Positions 51,989 to 61,073 of a stretch of 64,000 nucleotides of DNA are shown here, piece after piece; position 1 is the first letter of the stretch, and every line of letters starts with the position of its first letter. Source of the stretch: Fibrobacterota bacterium (lineage in GTDB: Bacteria > Fibrobacterota > Fibrobacteria > UBA5070). Both the position numbers and the translations under genes were made by a program. Below the pieces are notes generated by a model that did no database searches, had not been told where the DNA came from, and saw nothing but the letters and a program-made list of their open reading frames with translations. The stretch spans positions 62,001 to 126,000 of the forward strand of contig JADKBN010000004.1 of the NCBI GenBank assembly GCA_016715065.1, given 5' to 3'.

Positions 51989-52645
51989 TCAGTTCGGCAG
52001 GATCGCGGCCCATCCCAGGCCGATGCTGTAGAACGTGGTGTTGTCGGCGCGGGCGGCTCCCAGCCTCAGGTGCAGCGGAAGCCTGTAGCCGCTGAAATCC
52101 ACCACGAGCGCCGCGGTGGCCATGGGGAGCGCGGAATTGTCGCCGGCGGCGAACCAGCGATGGTTTCCATTTTTTGTCACGTAGGCGGACGCGCGCTCGG
52201 GCAGGTAGTAGCCGCCCCCGAGCTCCATCCACAATGGCGCGCGCAGGCACAGGGTCAGGCCGCCGGAGATCCCCAGCGCACGCAACCGGGTACGTCCGGA
52301 GGGGGTCGCGTCCGCAGGGGCGATTTCGCTCGCGCGATTGGCCGTGTCCTGCTCGAACAGACCGGGAGTGAATCCGAACTGCGCGCTGAAGCCCCATCCG
52401 ATCTGGTCGGCTGTCCGATTGCTCAGTTGGGCGACGTGCAATCCCAGCAGATGGACGTTTTCCGACACGGCGCCGTCGAAGTGGGCACCGATCGCGAAGC
52501 GATCGTTTCGATGCGTTCGATCGAGGGTGTCCGCGATGGGTGGATTTCCATGCACCGACATCGCGACGGAGAGGGCGGCGAACGCGACCGCGATCCGGGT
52601 GGTGGCGGATCGCGGTTTGGTCCAGGACGATTCGGAGTTTGGCAT
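51989..52645 (-). CDS. Exported outer-membrane-type beta protein of unknown function
   Basis: ATG 52645 gives 218 residues with an N-terminal signal (TTRIAVAFAALSVAMSVHG). The rest has alternating strands ending in aromatic residues (FAIGAHFDGAVSENVHLLG; LPLHLRLGAARADNTTFYS; IGLGWAAILPN), like small outer-membrane beta-barrels. The frame is open further upstream but that part overlaps the phosphoesterase gene. It lies 13 nt after the phosphoesterase and may be cotranscribed. Its stop is two bases from the convergent plsC stop. Confidence 0.6.
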   Translation of the reverse strand: MPNSESSWTKPRSATTRIAVAFAALSVAMSVHGNPPIADTLDRTHRNDRFAIGAHFDGAVSENVHLLGLHVAQLSNRTADQIGWGFSAQFGFTPGLFEQDTANRASEIAPADATPSGRTRLRALGISGGLTLCLRAPLWMELGGGYYLPERASAYVTKNGNHRWFAAGDNSALPMATAALVVDFSGYRLPLHLRLGAARADNTTFYSIGLGWAAILPN

Positions 52646-52658
52646 GAGGAGTGAAAGC

Positions 52659-54665
52659 TTAGAATGTCCCGGCGCGCGGAACAACGACCGCCGTTCCGAC
52701 CGACCACGCCTGGCCCGCCGCCCGGACTCGGACCCGGAGGGCTCCGTGGAGGGAAGGTGACATGTTCCAGACGCCTGTTTTGGTGAACCCGCGCTCCAGG
52801 ATCCTTCCTGCGGCGTCGGAGATTTCCACGGTGGCGTCGGTCTGCGCGAGCCCAAGTAACGTCAATTTCCGTCCCTCCAGGCGCAAGCCGGTCGGGACGG
52901 ATTTCACGGGACTGACAGCCATCTGGTGTAGGGAAATGGCCGCGTAGGTACCGCCGCGATCCACCACCGCCCACACCTCGCCTCGCGCCAGATCGACCCC
53001 GCGGGCTCCCACCGGGTCGGAGCTTTTCCAGGCCCCCTGGCGGGCCGTTCCGGTGCCGGCGCATTTCCAGGTGGCCGAATCCTCCCTGCCCAGACAGATT
53101 TCGCCCGAGCCCAGGAGCGAATCGGAAACGGTCGCATCCACCGACATCGCCATGGCGAAGGAGGGCGTCACCAGGGACCCCGGTGCCTTCTCCAGGCCCC
53201 AGAGGGTCCAGGCTGCGCTCAGCGGTTCGGTCAGGCGCCGCCAATCGGTGGAGGCCAGCGCGTGCATGTTGCGGCCTGCCAGGTCGCGGGCGCCGGCTTT
53301 CCAAGTTCCCGACAAAATCCGTACACGAGTTCCCTCGGAGGAGTCCCCCAGGACCTTGAGCGAATCGTTCATGGTCAGGAGGGTCTGTTTTCCGCGCGGC
53401 GACCAGCCCCAGCGACGACGCAGGCCCCATTTGCCGGAAAGGTCGGGGGCTTCGGTCAGTTCGCCGAACCGGATGCCGGACGGAGCACCCCAGGCGCTGA
53501 GTTCCACCCGTGGTCCATCCACTTCCACGATGGTGTACCCGATGGTGCCCAGGTCCTGGGCCAGAGGGAATTCGCGGTGTTTGCCAAAGCCGGGGAGGTT
53601 GTACTGCGAATCCACCGTGGGGATCAGCGGCGGATAGAACTTGTAGGAGGCACCCGGAAAAATGACCTGTTGGATCCGCAAGCCGCGCGCACCCGGCTCT
53701 TCGATCACGGAGTGCTGGAGCTGGTGGTCGTGGCCGGCCATCAGGAGTTCCACGCCGTTTCGCTCGAGGACCTCGAAAAACCTGGCTTGGCCGGCGGTAT
53801 CCACCGTGGGGTCGTCCCCGAACAGGTTGTCGGCATGGGTGGCCCCGATCACTGGCTTGTGGGTCACCACAAAGGCGGGGGTTCCTGCGCTCCTGGACTT
53901 GAGAACGGAATCCATCCAGGGGATCTGGACGGACATGGGGCAGACCTTGACTCCTTCGGAGATGGTTCCCATGAACTGGTCCAGCATCACGAAGGTGGAG
54001 CCTTGGTCGGAAAACGCGTAGCTGCGCCCCTTGGCGCAGGAGGGACTGGAAAAAGACGAGCCCATGGAAAACGTTCCATACGTGGCGCGGAAGGGGTGGA
54101 TGTTCGCGCTGTCGGTCCAGAGGAAGGCATCCTGTGGGGTGGCGTTCATCCGGCCGGTCTTGGTTTGCGGGAAGACCCGCACGAACTCCTGGGCGGCGAT
54201 GGGCCCCTCGTCGTGGTTTCCGCGGATGGGAAAAAATCCGATCCCCGCGTCGTAGAGTTCCTGTGCCCAGGTGGCCCGTGTGCGCATCGATTCCAAGGTG
54301 GGGTAGTCGGTGAGATCGCCCGCCGCCAACACGAATCGCACGCCGTGCTGGCGAAACCTCTCGTGGATCTGGTGCAGGAAAAAGGCGGGGACCATGTTCG
54401 GGTTCTTGTAGCCGCTGAGGCTGTCGCCGTCCACGAGAATGGTGGAATCGGATCCGTTGCTGTCTTTCAGGATCTTGCCGTCCGGTCCTTTGATGTCGAG
54501 CCGGACAGTATCGGGCCATTGGGTGTCGGCCAGCACGGCGAACTTCCAGGATTGGGCGAAGGATGGAGTCAAAGCTCCGATGGCAAGCAAGGACCAGTTC
54601 CTGAGTCGGACCGACCAGCGATAGGGCAGATGGACAAGCGGTCGGGCGGATCGGGATTCGAGCAT
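52659..54665 (-). CDS. Secreted calcineurin-like metallophosphoesterase with sorting-type tail
   Basis: 668 residues from ATG 54665 with a signal peptide (LRNWSLLAIGALTPSFAQ). Metallophosphoesterase motifs are complete: FAVLADTQ (D-x-x), AAGDLTD (GD), RGNHDEG (GNHD), VVTHKPVIG and AGHDHQLQHS (GHxH). The fold is that of purple-acid-phosphatase/3',5'-cNMP-esterase-like enzymes; substrate unknown. After the catalytic domain (~370) come beta domains and a final ~70 residues (TVEISDAAGRILERGFTKTG ... ALRVRVRAAG) like the short sorting tails of Bacteroidota/Fibrobacterota surface proteins. Confidence 0.85.
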   Translation of the reverse strand: MLESRSARPLVHLPYRWSVRLRNWSLLAIGALTPSFAQSWKFAVLADTQWPDTVRLDIKGPDGKILKDSNGSDSTILVDGDSLSGYKNPNMVPAFFLHQIHERFRQHGVRFVLAAGDLTDYPTLESMRTRATWAQELYDAGIGFFPIRGNHDEGPIAAQEFVRVFPQTKTGRMNATPQDAFLWTDSANIHPFRATYGTFSMGSSFSSPSCAKGRSYAFSDQGSTFVMLDQFMGTISEGVKVCPMSVQIPWMDSVLKSRSAGTPAFVVTHKPVIGATHADNLFGDDPTVDTAGQARFFEVLERNGVELLMAGHDHQLQHSVIEEPGARGLRIQQVIFPGASYKFYPPLIPTVDSQYNLPGFGKHREFPLAQDLGTIGYTIVEVDGPRVELSAWGAPSGIRFGELTEAPDLSGKWGLRRRWGWSPRGKQTLLTMNDSLKVLGDSSEGTRVRILSGTWKAGARDLAGRNMHALASTDWRRLTEPLSAAWTLWGLEKAPGSLVTPSFAMAMSVDATVSDSLLGSGEICLGREDSATWKCAGTGTARQGAWKSSDPVGARGVDLARGEVWAVVDRGGTYAAISLHQMAVSPVKSVPTGLRLEGRKLTLLGLAQTDATVEISDAAGRILERGFTKTGVWNMSPSLHGALRVRVRAAGQAWSVGTAVVVPRAGTF

Positions 54666-54748
54666 TGTCAGTGTTTACGGCCACTCGCGTTGGCTTCCGG
54701 GTGCGATGCGCTCCCAGGCAACGGCTTTTCAGGGCCTGTCGGGATCGT

Positions 54749-55201
54749 TCAAGAGGGCGTGGCGTGGCTCCTTGCCCAGCGGCGCGCGGCGACATCCGAT
54801 CCTTCGGCAAGTTCCTTGCGGGCCCGTTCCAGTCGCCATTGGGCGTACCGGCGCTCCTTGAGGCGGGTCATGACTTCCACCGCGCGGCGCTTTTCCATCA
54901 ACACCGTGCGGGCTTCGGCCACTTTGGCCTGGGCCTGGAGGAATTCCGATTCCAAGCCGGCGATCTTCATGGCTTGGCCGCGCACCCAATCGAAGAACAG
55001 GGTTTGCCCTTGCGCCCAGATCTCGCCTTGGCGCGCGCCCTGCTGCAGGGCGGTTTCCTCGCGAAGTTCGGTGCGGAGGTCGGCGATGTCCTGGCGGATT
55101 CTTTCCTGCTCTCCGATGCATTTGCCCAGATGCATCTTGGCGGATTCTTCGGCTCGCTGGGCCACGCGCAGCGCCGCCTCCAGCTGGAAGCGAAACTTCA
55201 T
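54749..55201 (-). CDS. fliJ: Flagellar chaperone/export protein FliJ
   Basis: ATG 55201 overlaps the fliI stop (ATGA); 150 residues. The protein is a long charged coiled coil (FRFQLEAALRVAQRAEESAK; IRQDIADLRTELREETAL; VMTRLKERRYAQWRLERARK), matching FliJ, which couples the FliI ATPase to the FlhA export gate. It is the last gene of the flgB-fliJ run. Sequence conservation in this family is low; position is the main support. Confidence 0.85.
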   Translation of the reverse strand: MKFRFQLEAALRVAQRAEESAKMHLGKCIGEQERIRQDIADLRTELREETALQQGARQGEIWAQGQTLFFDWVRGQAMKIAGLESEFLQAQAKVAEARTVLMEKRRAVEVMTRLKERRYAQWRLERARKELAEGSDVAARRWARSHATPS

Positions 55202-56538
55202 TTCCGCACCGGTGCGCGGGCAGCGAGGGCGAGTTTGACAATTTCCGCGCGGGAGGCGGCAAACGGCGCGAGTTCCTCGCGGTCCTGGCGCAGGAAGGTC
55301 TGCCATTTGTCGCGCAGCTTGATGGCCAGGTCCAATCGGGGATCGGCGCCCTTCTGGTAGGCGCCCAGCGTCACCAGGTCTTCGTTCTCCCGGTACAAGG
55401 CCATCAGCGACAGCAGCTCGCGCGCCCCTTTGCGATGTTCGTCGTCGGCGACATCGGCCATGCAACGGCTGATCGATTTCAGCACGTCGATGGCGGGGAA
55501 ATGGTTCTTGTTGGCCAGATCGCGCGAGAGCACCACGTGGCCGTCCAGGATGGAACGGATCGCATCGGCCACGGGTTCCTCCATGTCGTCGCCGTCGGCC
55601 AGCACGGTGTACAGCCCCGTGATGGAGCCCTTGTCGGAGGTTCCCGCCCGTTCGAACACCTTGGGCAACAGCGCGAACACCGAAGGCGTGTAGCCCTTGG
55701 TGGCAGGGGGTTCTCCCACGGCCAGTCCGATTTCCCGCTGGGCCATGGCCAGGCGGGTGGAGCTGTCCATCATCAGCAAGACATCCTTGCCCTGCGCGCG
55801 AAACCACTCGGCGATGGTGGTGGCGGTGAAGGCGGCCTTCACCCGCACCACGGCGGGCTGGTCGGAGGTGGCGCACACCACCACCGAACGGGCCATGCCT
55901 TCCTCTCCCAGGTCGCGTTCCAGGAATTCGCGCACCTCGCGGCCGCGTTCCCCGATCAGGCAGATCACGTTGACGTCCGATTCGCAACGCCGGGCCAGCA
56001 TGCCCAGCAGCACGGACTTTCCGACCCCGGATCCCGCGAAGATGCCCAGGCGTTGGCCGCGGGCGAGCGTCAGGAATCCGTCCAAGGCCCGCACCCCGGT
56101 GCCCATGGGTTGGTGGATGCGTGTTCGCGAAAGCGGGTGCGGCGCCAGTCCCGTGACCGGCCTGCGCACGCCGGGAACGCCGCCCTTGCCGTCCAGGGGA
56201 GCACCCAGGCCATCGAGGATCCGCCCCATCAGTTCCTGTCCGACGGGAACCTGCAAGGGTTTTCCCGTGGCGACCACCTCGAGTCCAGGACGGATTCCGT
56301 CCATCCCCCCCAGGGGCATGAGCAATGTGGCGTCTTCGCGGAAGCCCACCACCTCGGCGTACCCGAACAGGGCGTCGCCGGCGGCCAAGGCGCACAATTC
56401 GCCCACCGCCGCGGCGGGCCCGGAAGACTCCACCAAAAGGCCCACCACGCGCGTCACCCGTCCGCGCACCTCCACCGGGTCGCAATCGGCCACCACGCTG
56501 CGCCAGAGTTCGGTCCGGTCAGGTGGGAATGCCGCCAC
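55198..56538 (-). CDS. fliI: Flagellum-specific ATPase FliI
   Basis: I chose GTG 56538 because GGAGGAA stands 7 nt upstream; the first ATG at 56583 would overlap fliH by 65 nt and lacks a site. This gives 446 residues, usual for FliI. Walker A is FAGSGVGKSVLLG, with ICLIGERGREVREFLERDLG, Walker B VLLMMDSSTRLAMAQREIG, and PPATKGYTPSVFALLPKVFE. It hydrolyses ATP at the type III export apparatus to unfold and deliver flagellar substrates, with FliH and FliJ. Confidence 0.95.
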   Translation of the reverse strand: MAAFPPDRTELWRSVVADCDPVEVRGRVTRVVGLLVESSGPAAAVGELCALAAGDALFGYAEVVGFREDATLLMPLGGMDGIRPGLEVVATGKPLQVPVGQELMGRILDGLGAPLDGKGGVPGVRRPVTGLAPHPLSRTRIHQPMGTGVRALDGFLTLARGQRLGIFAGSGVGKSVLLGMLARRCESDVNVICLIGERGREVREFLERDLGEEGMARSVVVCATSDQPAVVRVKAAFTATTIAEWFRAQGKDVLLMMDSSTRLAMAQREIGLAVGEPPATKGYTPSVFALLPKVFERAGTSDKGSITGLYTVLADGDDMEEPVADAIRSILDGHVVLSRDLANKNHFPAIDVLKSISRCMADVADDEHRKGARELLSLMALYRENEDLVTLGAYQKGADPRLDLAIKLRDKWQTFLRQDREELAPFAASRAEIVKLALAARAPVRK

Positions 56539-57301
56539 GCGCGCGTTCCTCCGCGACCGCTTCGGCCAGGGCTTTTTCGACATTTTCCGTCAAGCGGGGG
56601 ACCCTGGCGTCGATGGTTCCTGTGTCGGTTTCGATCACCACGCCACCGCGCCCCACGGATTCGTCCTGCTCCAGCGACACGCGCCTTCCCGAGCGCGTAC
56701 CCCAGAGCTCCTTCTCGCGCTCCAGCGCGGTGAGGTCGGCCGGGTGGCAGCGAACCACCACCCGCGATTCGGACCCGAGCTTGCGCAGGGCCATGCGCGC
56801 GATGTGCGAGGCGGCCAAGCCCGGCACGGAGCATGCCTCGCCCACGATCCGACGGGCGATGGCCATCGCCAATTCCAGGATGCGCGACTCCCAATCCAGG
56901 AACACCTGGTCCAGCGCGCGCTCCACCGAATCCAGTCGGGAGCGCACGGACGATTCCATCTCTCCGACCCGTCGATCCGCCTGGGCCTGCGCGATGGCCT
57001 TTCCTGTGGCCTCCCCCGCGGCGGTACCGTCTTTCAATCCGCGCTGGTAGGCTTCTTCGCGTCCGGAGGCCAAGGCGGCTTCATGTGCCTTGCGCTGGGA
57101 ATCCAACGAGGCCTGCAAGGCCAGAACGCTGTGCTCGAGGTCCTCGATGCGGCGCTTTTGCGGATCCGGGCCGCCGCGGTGCATGGGCAGTTCCACCAGC
57201 GATCCGCTGCCGGTGAGGTCCATCAGGTCCATGGGTCGGGCCCCACCGGGGCGCCCCCGCAGGATGCCGGCCAGATGCGAAGGTTTGTCCTGGGGTTCCA
57301 T
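56519..57301 (-). CDS. fliH: Flagellar export stator protein FliH
   Basis: 260 residues. The N-terminal ~110 residues are flexible and charged (EDLEHSVLALQASLDSQRKA; REEAYQRGLKDGTAAGEATG with the GxxxG spacing typical of FliH). The C-terminal domain has LELAMAIARRIVGE, RCHPADLTALE and VSLEQDESVGRGGVVIETD, GTIDARVPRL. It binds FliI and tethers it to the C-ring. The stop overlaps fliI. Confidence 0.9.
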   Translation of the reverse strand: MEPQDKPSHLAGILRGRPGGARPMDLMDLTGSGSLVELPMHRGGPDPQKRRIEDLEHSVLALQASLDSQRKAHEAALASGREEAYQRGLKDGTAAGEATGKAIAQAQADRRVGEMESSVRSRLDSVERALDQVFLDWESRILELAMAIARRIVGEACSVPGLAASHIARMALRKLGSESRVVVRCHPADLTALEREKELWGTRSGRRVSLEQDESVGRGGVVIETDTGTIDARVPRLTENVEKALAEAVAEERARGGIPT

Positions 57302-57307
57302 CGGCGG

Positions 57308-58378
57308 CTAGACCACGATCTCGTCGCTGCCGCCGCGCCCGGAGATCACCACTTCGCCGGCGTCTTCCAGGCGGCGCACGCTGTCGACGATCTTCTGCTG
57401 GGCCTCTTCCACGTCGCGCAGCTTCACGGGACCCATGAACTGGATTTCTTCCGAGATCATCTCCGCCGCCCGCTTGGACATGTTGCGCAGGAATTTGTCG
57501 CGAGTCTCCTGGCCCGCGCTCTTGAGCGCCAGCGCCAGGACCTTCGAGTCCACTTCCTTGAGCACCCGTTGCATGGAGCGGTCGTCGAGCATCACGATGT
57601 CGTCGAACACGAACATGAGGTTCTTGATTTCGGTGGCCAGCTCCGGGTTTTCGCGCTCCAAGTGGCCCATCACGTTCTTTTCGGTGGAGCGATCGGCCAT
57701 GTTCAGAAGTTCGGCCAGGCTCTTCACGCCACCCACTTCCGAAGCGTCGCCGCCCACCAGGTCCTTCATTTCCGAGGCCAGCACCTGTTCGATCTGTTCC
57801 AAAACATCAGGGGTGATCGATTCCATGGTGGCGATGCGCTGGGAGACGTCGAACTGCAGATCTTGAGGCAGTGCGCCCAAAAGGCGCGCGGCCATGGCCT
57901 TGTCCATGTGGGCCAGGATCAGTGCGATGGTCTGCGGGTGTTCCTTCTGGATGAAGTTCACCAGCTGGTTGGCGTCGATGTCCGACAACATGTGGAAACC
58001 GGTGGTCCGGATCGCCTTGGTGATCTTGGCGAGGATCTCCTGGGCACGCGCAGGTCCGTAGGTGGTTTCCAAAAGGTCTCGTGCGTAGTCCAGTCCGCCT
58101 TGCGACACGTACTGCTGGGCGAGTCCCATCGTGTGGAACTCCTGGAGCACCGCTTCGCGCATCTCCGATGTCACGCCTTCGAGCCTGGCGATTTCCTTGG
58201 TCAGCGCTTCCACTTCCGCTTCCGAAAGCCCCTTGAGAAGCTCGGCAGAGGCGTCGCGGCCCAAGGCCACCATGACGATGGCCGCCTTCTTGGGGCCGGG
58301 CACATCGAAGGAATTGGCCCCACCGGGCGATTTCGCGCCGGAGCGATCCGCTTCCTTGTAGAACTGTTTCTGGGCCAT
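57308..58378 (-). CDS. fliG: Flagellar motor switch protein FliG
   Basis: 356 residues, starting 4 nt after fliF. The N-terminal domain (GPKKAAIVMVALGRDASAEL) binds FliF, the middle domain has the EHPQT motif (FIQKEHPQTIALILAH), and the C-terminal domain carries the torque helix with charged residues (IMLDDRSMQRVLKEVDSKVL; NMSKRAAEMISEEIQFMG). It rotates against MotA. The extra ~20 residues at the N-terminus are Gly/Ser/Pro-rich. Confidence 0.95.
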   Translation of the reverse strand: MAQKQFYKEADRSGAKSPGGANSFDVPGPKKAAIVMVALGRDASAELLKGLSEAEVEALTKEIARLEGVTSEMREAVLQEFHTMGLAQQYVSQGGLDYARDLLETTYGPARAQEILAKITKAIRTTGFHMLSDIDANQLVNFIQKEHPQTIALILAHMDKAMAARLLGALPQDLQFDVSQRIATMESITPDVLEQIEQVLASEMKDLVGGDASEVGGVKSLAELLNMADRSTEKNVMGHLERENPELATEIKNLMFVFDDIVMLDDRSMQRVLKEVDSKVLALALKSAGQETRDKFLRNMSKRAAEMISEEIQFMGPVKLRDVEEAQQKIVDSVRRLEDAGEVVISGRGGSDEIVV

Positions 58379-58382
58379 TTGG

Positions 58383-59996
58383 TCAGCGACCCTTCTTGGG
58401 AGTGCGCTCGTCGCGGGCGGATCCCTCCTGCAACCAATTGCGCACCAGCTTGGAGAAGTTCGACGGCTCCGCCCGGGTCATCGATTCCAGGCGGGAGAGC
58501 AGGTCGTTGACACGCACGGCTTCGGCCATGATCTCTTCTTCTTCGGGGTTCTCCTCCGCCAGTTCCTGCGCGACAAGTTCCGCGTAGGCGGGTTGCGGAG
58601 GATTCATCGCCTCTTGCATCACCTTCACGAGGCTGCGCAGAAGCAGGAGTCCGGCCACCAGCGAAAGGGCAAGAACCGCCCAGCGCGCCCAATCCATCCA
58701 GGGAGCGGGCTTTTTGGACATTTCCTCCAGTGCCATGGCCACCATCGGATTCTCGAACTTGACGCAGGTCACGAACACGTTGTCCGCTCCGGTTTGCGCA
58801 CCGACGGCGTTGCGCACCAGCTCCTGGAGCTGGGCGACTTCGTCCGGAGATCGCGCCTTCCAGACCGGGCGAGCCTCCCTGGAACTATCCTTGGCGGCGC
58901 TTTTGGCGCTGTCGGACGGATCTTCCCAGCGTCCATCCACGGCCACGCTCACGGTCACCCGCTTGCGCACGCTTCCCGGCGAACTCACCGATTTCACCAC
59001 GGTGCGGTCCACTTCGTAGTTGGCGGTGCGGCTTTCGCGGGTGGAGTTGCCGTCGGCGGGGGAGTTCTCCTTGGTTTCTTCTTCGGTCTGTTCGGAGCGC
59101 ACCACCTTCGAGGCGGGATTGAAGCTCTCGGCGGTCTTTTCCACGCTCTCGAAATCGAGGTCGGCCGAGACCTGCACGCGATGGTTGCCGGAGCCCACCA
59201 CGCCGTCGAGGATCTCCGAGACCTTGTTCTGCAGGTAGGCCTCCACTTGCGAACGCAGTTCGTTGTTGGCCTCGGTCAAGGCGGAGGGGCCTTCGCCTCC
59301 TCCCTTGCTGAGCACGCGGCCGTCGGCGTCCAGGATCGTCACGTTCTGCGGCTTCAGACCTTCGACGGAACTGGCGATGAGCTGTCCGATCCCTTTGACG
59401 GACTTGCGGTCCAATTCCTGTCCGGGGCGCATCTTCAGGACCACCGAGGCGGTGGGCGGCTTCTCCTTTTCCGTGAACAGGCTGGGCTTGGGGATGGAGA
59501 TCAGCACGCGCGCGTTCTCCACCGGTGCCAGTCCCATGATCGTGCGGGCGATCTCTCCTTCCAGGGCGCGACGGAAATTGATGTTCTGGACAAAATCCGT
59601 CATGCCGAGCTGGGTTTTGTCGAAGATCTCCCAGCCCACGGATCCCGAGCGGGGCAGGCCCTGGGCGGCGAAGGCCAGGCGCTGTTCGTCCAGTTTCGCG
59701 CGCGGCACCAGGATGTCCTTGCCGTCGTTTTCCAGTTTGAATTCCACCTTGGACGCCTTGAGGCCTTCCACGATCTGCGCCGCCTCCGGGGCTTCCAGGC
59801 CGCGGTAGAGGGCGCCCCAGCCGTTGGCGCTGTCGGAGGCGGTCCTGGTTTCCGCGATGGCGGGCCACACCGAGAGCGCGACGAGTCCGGACAAGGCGAG
59901 GACCCCCGATCCGGCGAGCAGGGCCTTCTGTCCGTTGGAGAACCGGGACCAGGCTTGGGACAAGCGTGCCAGAAACTGGCGGAGGAAGTCGAGCAT
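58383..59996 (-). CDS. fliF: Flagellar MS-ring protein FliF
   Basis: 537 residues with two membrane helices (KALLAGSGVLALSGLVALSV; WARWAVLALSLVAGLLLL). Between them are the YscJ/FliF ring-building domains (WGALYRGLEAPEAAQIVEGL; LPRSGSVGWEIFDKTQLGMT; EGEIARTIMGLAPVENARV; KMRPGQELDRKSVKGIGQLI). After the second helix comes a cytoplasmic tail that binds FliG. The long polar loop (~310-400) is rich in Ser, Glu and Lys. Confidence 0.95.
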   Translation of the reverse strand: MLDFLRQFLARLSQAWSRFSNGQKALLAGSGVLALSGLVALSVWPAIAETRTASDSANGWGALYRGLEAPEAAQIVEGLKASKVEFKLENDGKDILVPRAKLDEQRLAFAAQGLPRSGSVGWEIFDKTQLGMTDFVQNINFRRALEGEIARTIMGLAPVENARVLISIPKPSLFTEKEKPPTASVVLKMRPGQELDRKSVKGIGQLIASSVEGLKPQNVTILDADGRVLSKGGGEGPSALTEANNELRSQVEAYLQNKVSEILDGVVGSGNHRVQVSADLDFESVEKTAESFNPASKVVRSEQTEEETKENSPADGNSTRESRTANYEVDRTVVKSVSSPGSVRKRVTVSVAVDGRWEDPSDSAKSAAKDSSREARPVWKARSPDEVAQLQELVRNAVGAQTGADNVFVTCVKFENPMVAMALEEMSKKPAPWMDWARWAVLALSLVAGLLLLRSLVKVMQEAMNPPQPAYAELVAQELAEENPEEEEIMAEAVRVNDLLSRLESMTRAEPSNFSKLVRNWLQEGSARDERTPKKGR

Positions 59997-60002
59997 CTTC
60001 TA

Positions 60003-60314
60003 TCAGACCTGCATGCGCATGAGTTCCTGATAGGCCTCGAGGGTCTTGTTGCGGATCTCGAGCATCAGGTTGAAGGAGGTTCGCGCCTCCGAGACGGCGG
60101 CCATCACCTGGTGGACGTCCTTGACCTCGCCTGCCACGAACTTCTCGATCGAGGCGTCGGCCTCGTTTTGCATCGAGTTTACATCGCCCAGGAATCCTTT
60201 GAGGGTATCCTCGAAGGAACGGGTTCGCGTGTCGCCCACGCGGATGTCGTTGGGGACGGGCGCCGGAGCTCCGGTGGGCGCGATGCCGGGACTGAGTCGT
60301 TGGATGGGGTCCAT
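60003..60314 (-). CDS. fliE: Flagellar hook-basal body protein FliE
   Basis: 103 residues; AAAGGAG stands 8 nt upstream of ATG 60314. The C-terminal helical region matches FliE (SFEDTLKGFLGDVNSMQNEA; VHQVMAAVSEARTSFNLMLE; IRNKTLEAYQELMRMQV). It joins the MS ring to the proximal rod. Confidence 0.93.
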   Translation of the reverse strand: MDPIQRLSPGIAPTGAPAPVPNDIRVGDTRTRSFEDTLKGFLGDVNSMQNEADASIEKFVAGEVKDVHQVMAAVSEARTSFNLMLEIRNKTLEAYQELMRMQV

Positions 60315-60333
60315 GGTTCGCTCCTTTCGTGGC

Positions 60334-60549
60334 TCAGGCGATGAGATCGAGTCGACGTCCCTTGGTGGGACCGTTGGCGGAAGGCGCCGCCGCTACAGGA
60401 TCCGACTGTCGAAGGGGTGTCGTCAAGCTCTTTCCGGCGAAGAAATCGACGGATCCCGTCGTGCGACCCGCCGGTGCGAGGCGTTTGGCCGCGGCATCGC
60501 GCGAGAGGAAGAAGGCCTGGACGTGGTCGGAGGTGGGTTGCACGTTCAT
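60334..60549 (-). CDS. Small ORF between flgC and fliE, function unknown
   Basis: A 71-residue ORF whose ATG overlaps the flgC stop (TGATG) and which ends 19 nt before fliE. The overlap suggests real translation by coupling. The product is basic and Ala/Arg/Thr-rich (AFFLSRDAAAKRLAPAGRTT; SANGPTKGRRLDLIA) with no membrane helix. I recognise no family. It could alternatively be an untranslated spacer. Confidence 0.45.
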   Translation of the reverse strand: MNVQPTSDHVQAFFLSRDAAAKRLAPAGRTTGSVDFFAGKSLTTPLRQSDPVAAAPSANGPTKGRRLDLIA

Positions 60550-61058
60550 CAGGCGATCTCCAGTGCTTTGGAAAGCATGGCCTTGGCCGAGCCCATGGCG
60601 GTGGTGTTGGCTTCGTAGGCTCGGGTGGTGGAGATCAGATCCACCATCTCCTGGACCACGTTGACATTGGGGTAGGCGACGTAGCCTTCCGGGTTGGCGT
60701 CAGGATGTGACGGGTCGAACACCAGCCGGGGAGGCGTCTGGTCCTCGGCGATCCGCTGGACCTGCACACCGGAACCCACACCGTCTTTTTGGACCTGGAA
60801 CAGGTCGGAGGGAATGGCCAGATGCCGGCCGTTGGTGGTGCGCCCCACCATGGAGGGGTCGGCGATCACCAGCCGGGGCTGGATTTCCTTGGAATCGGCC
60901 TGGAGAATGGCCATCTGTCGCTTGTACGGGCCACCTTCGGCGGTGCGCGTGGTTTCGGCGTTGGCGATGTTGGAAGCGATCAGATTCTGTTTCAGGCGCA
61001 TGGCCCGCAGCCCCGATGCCGAGATGTTCAGGCCGGTGAACAGTTGGACCATGGCCAT
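60549..61058 (-). CDS. flgC: Flagellar proximal rod protein FlgC
   Basis: 169 residues. The N-terminal rod motif is FTGLNISASGLRAMRLKQNL followed by IASNIANAETTRT, and the C-terminal helix is NVNVVQEMVDLISTTRAYEA then NTTAMGSAKAMLSKALEIA. It polymerises in the rod above FlgB. It starts 15 nt after flgB. Confidence 0.95.
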   Translation of the reverse strand: MAMVQLFTGLNISASGLRAMRLKQNLIASNIANAETTRTAEGGPYKRQMAILQADSKEIQPRLVIADPSMVGRTTNGRHLAIPSDLFQVQKDGVGSGVQVQRIAEDQTPPRLVFDPSHPDANPEGYVAYPNVNVVQEMVDLISTTRAYEANTTAMGSAKAMLSKALEIA

Positions 61059-61073
61059 CGGTCACCCCCGCCT

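Noticed and set aside
53262..55238. 658-codon open frame on the plus strand
   Set aside because: Antisense to the phosphoesterase and fliJ; no domain signature.
55697..58510. 937-codon open frame on the plus strand
   Set aside because: Antisense to fliI, fliH and fliG, which have clear motifs.
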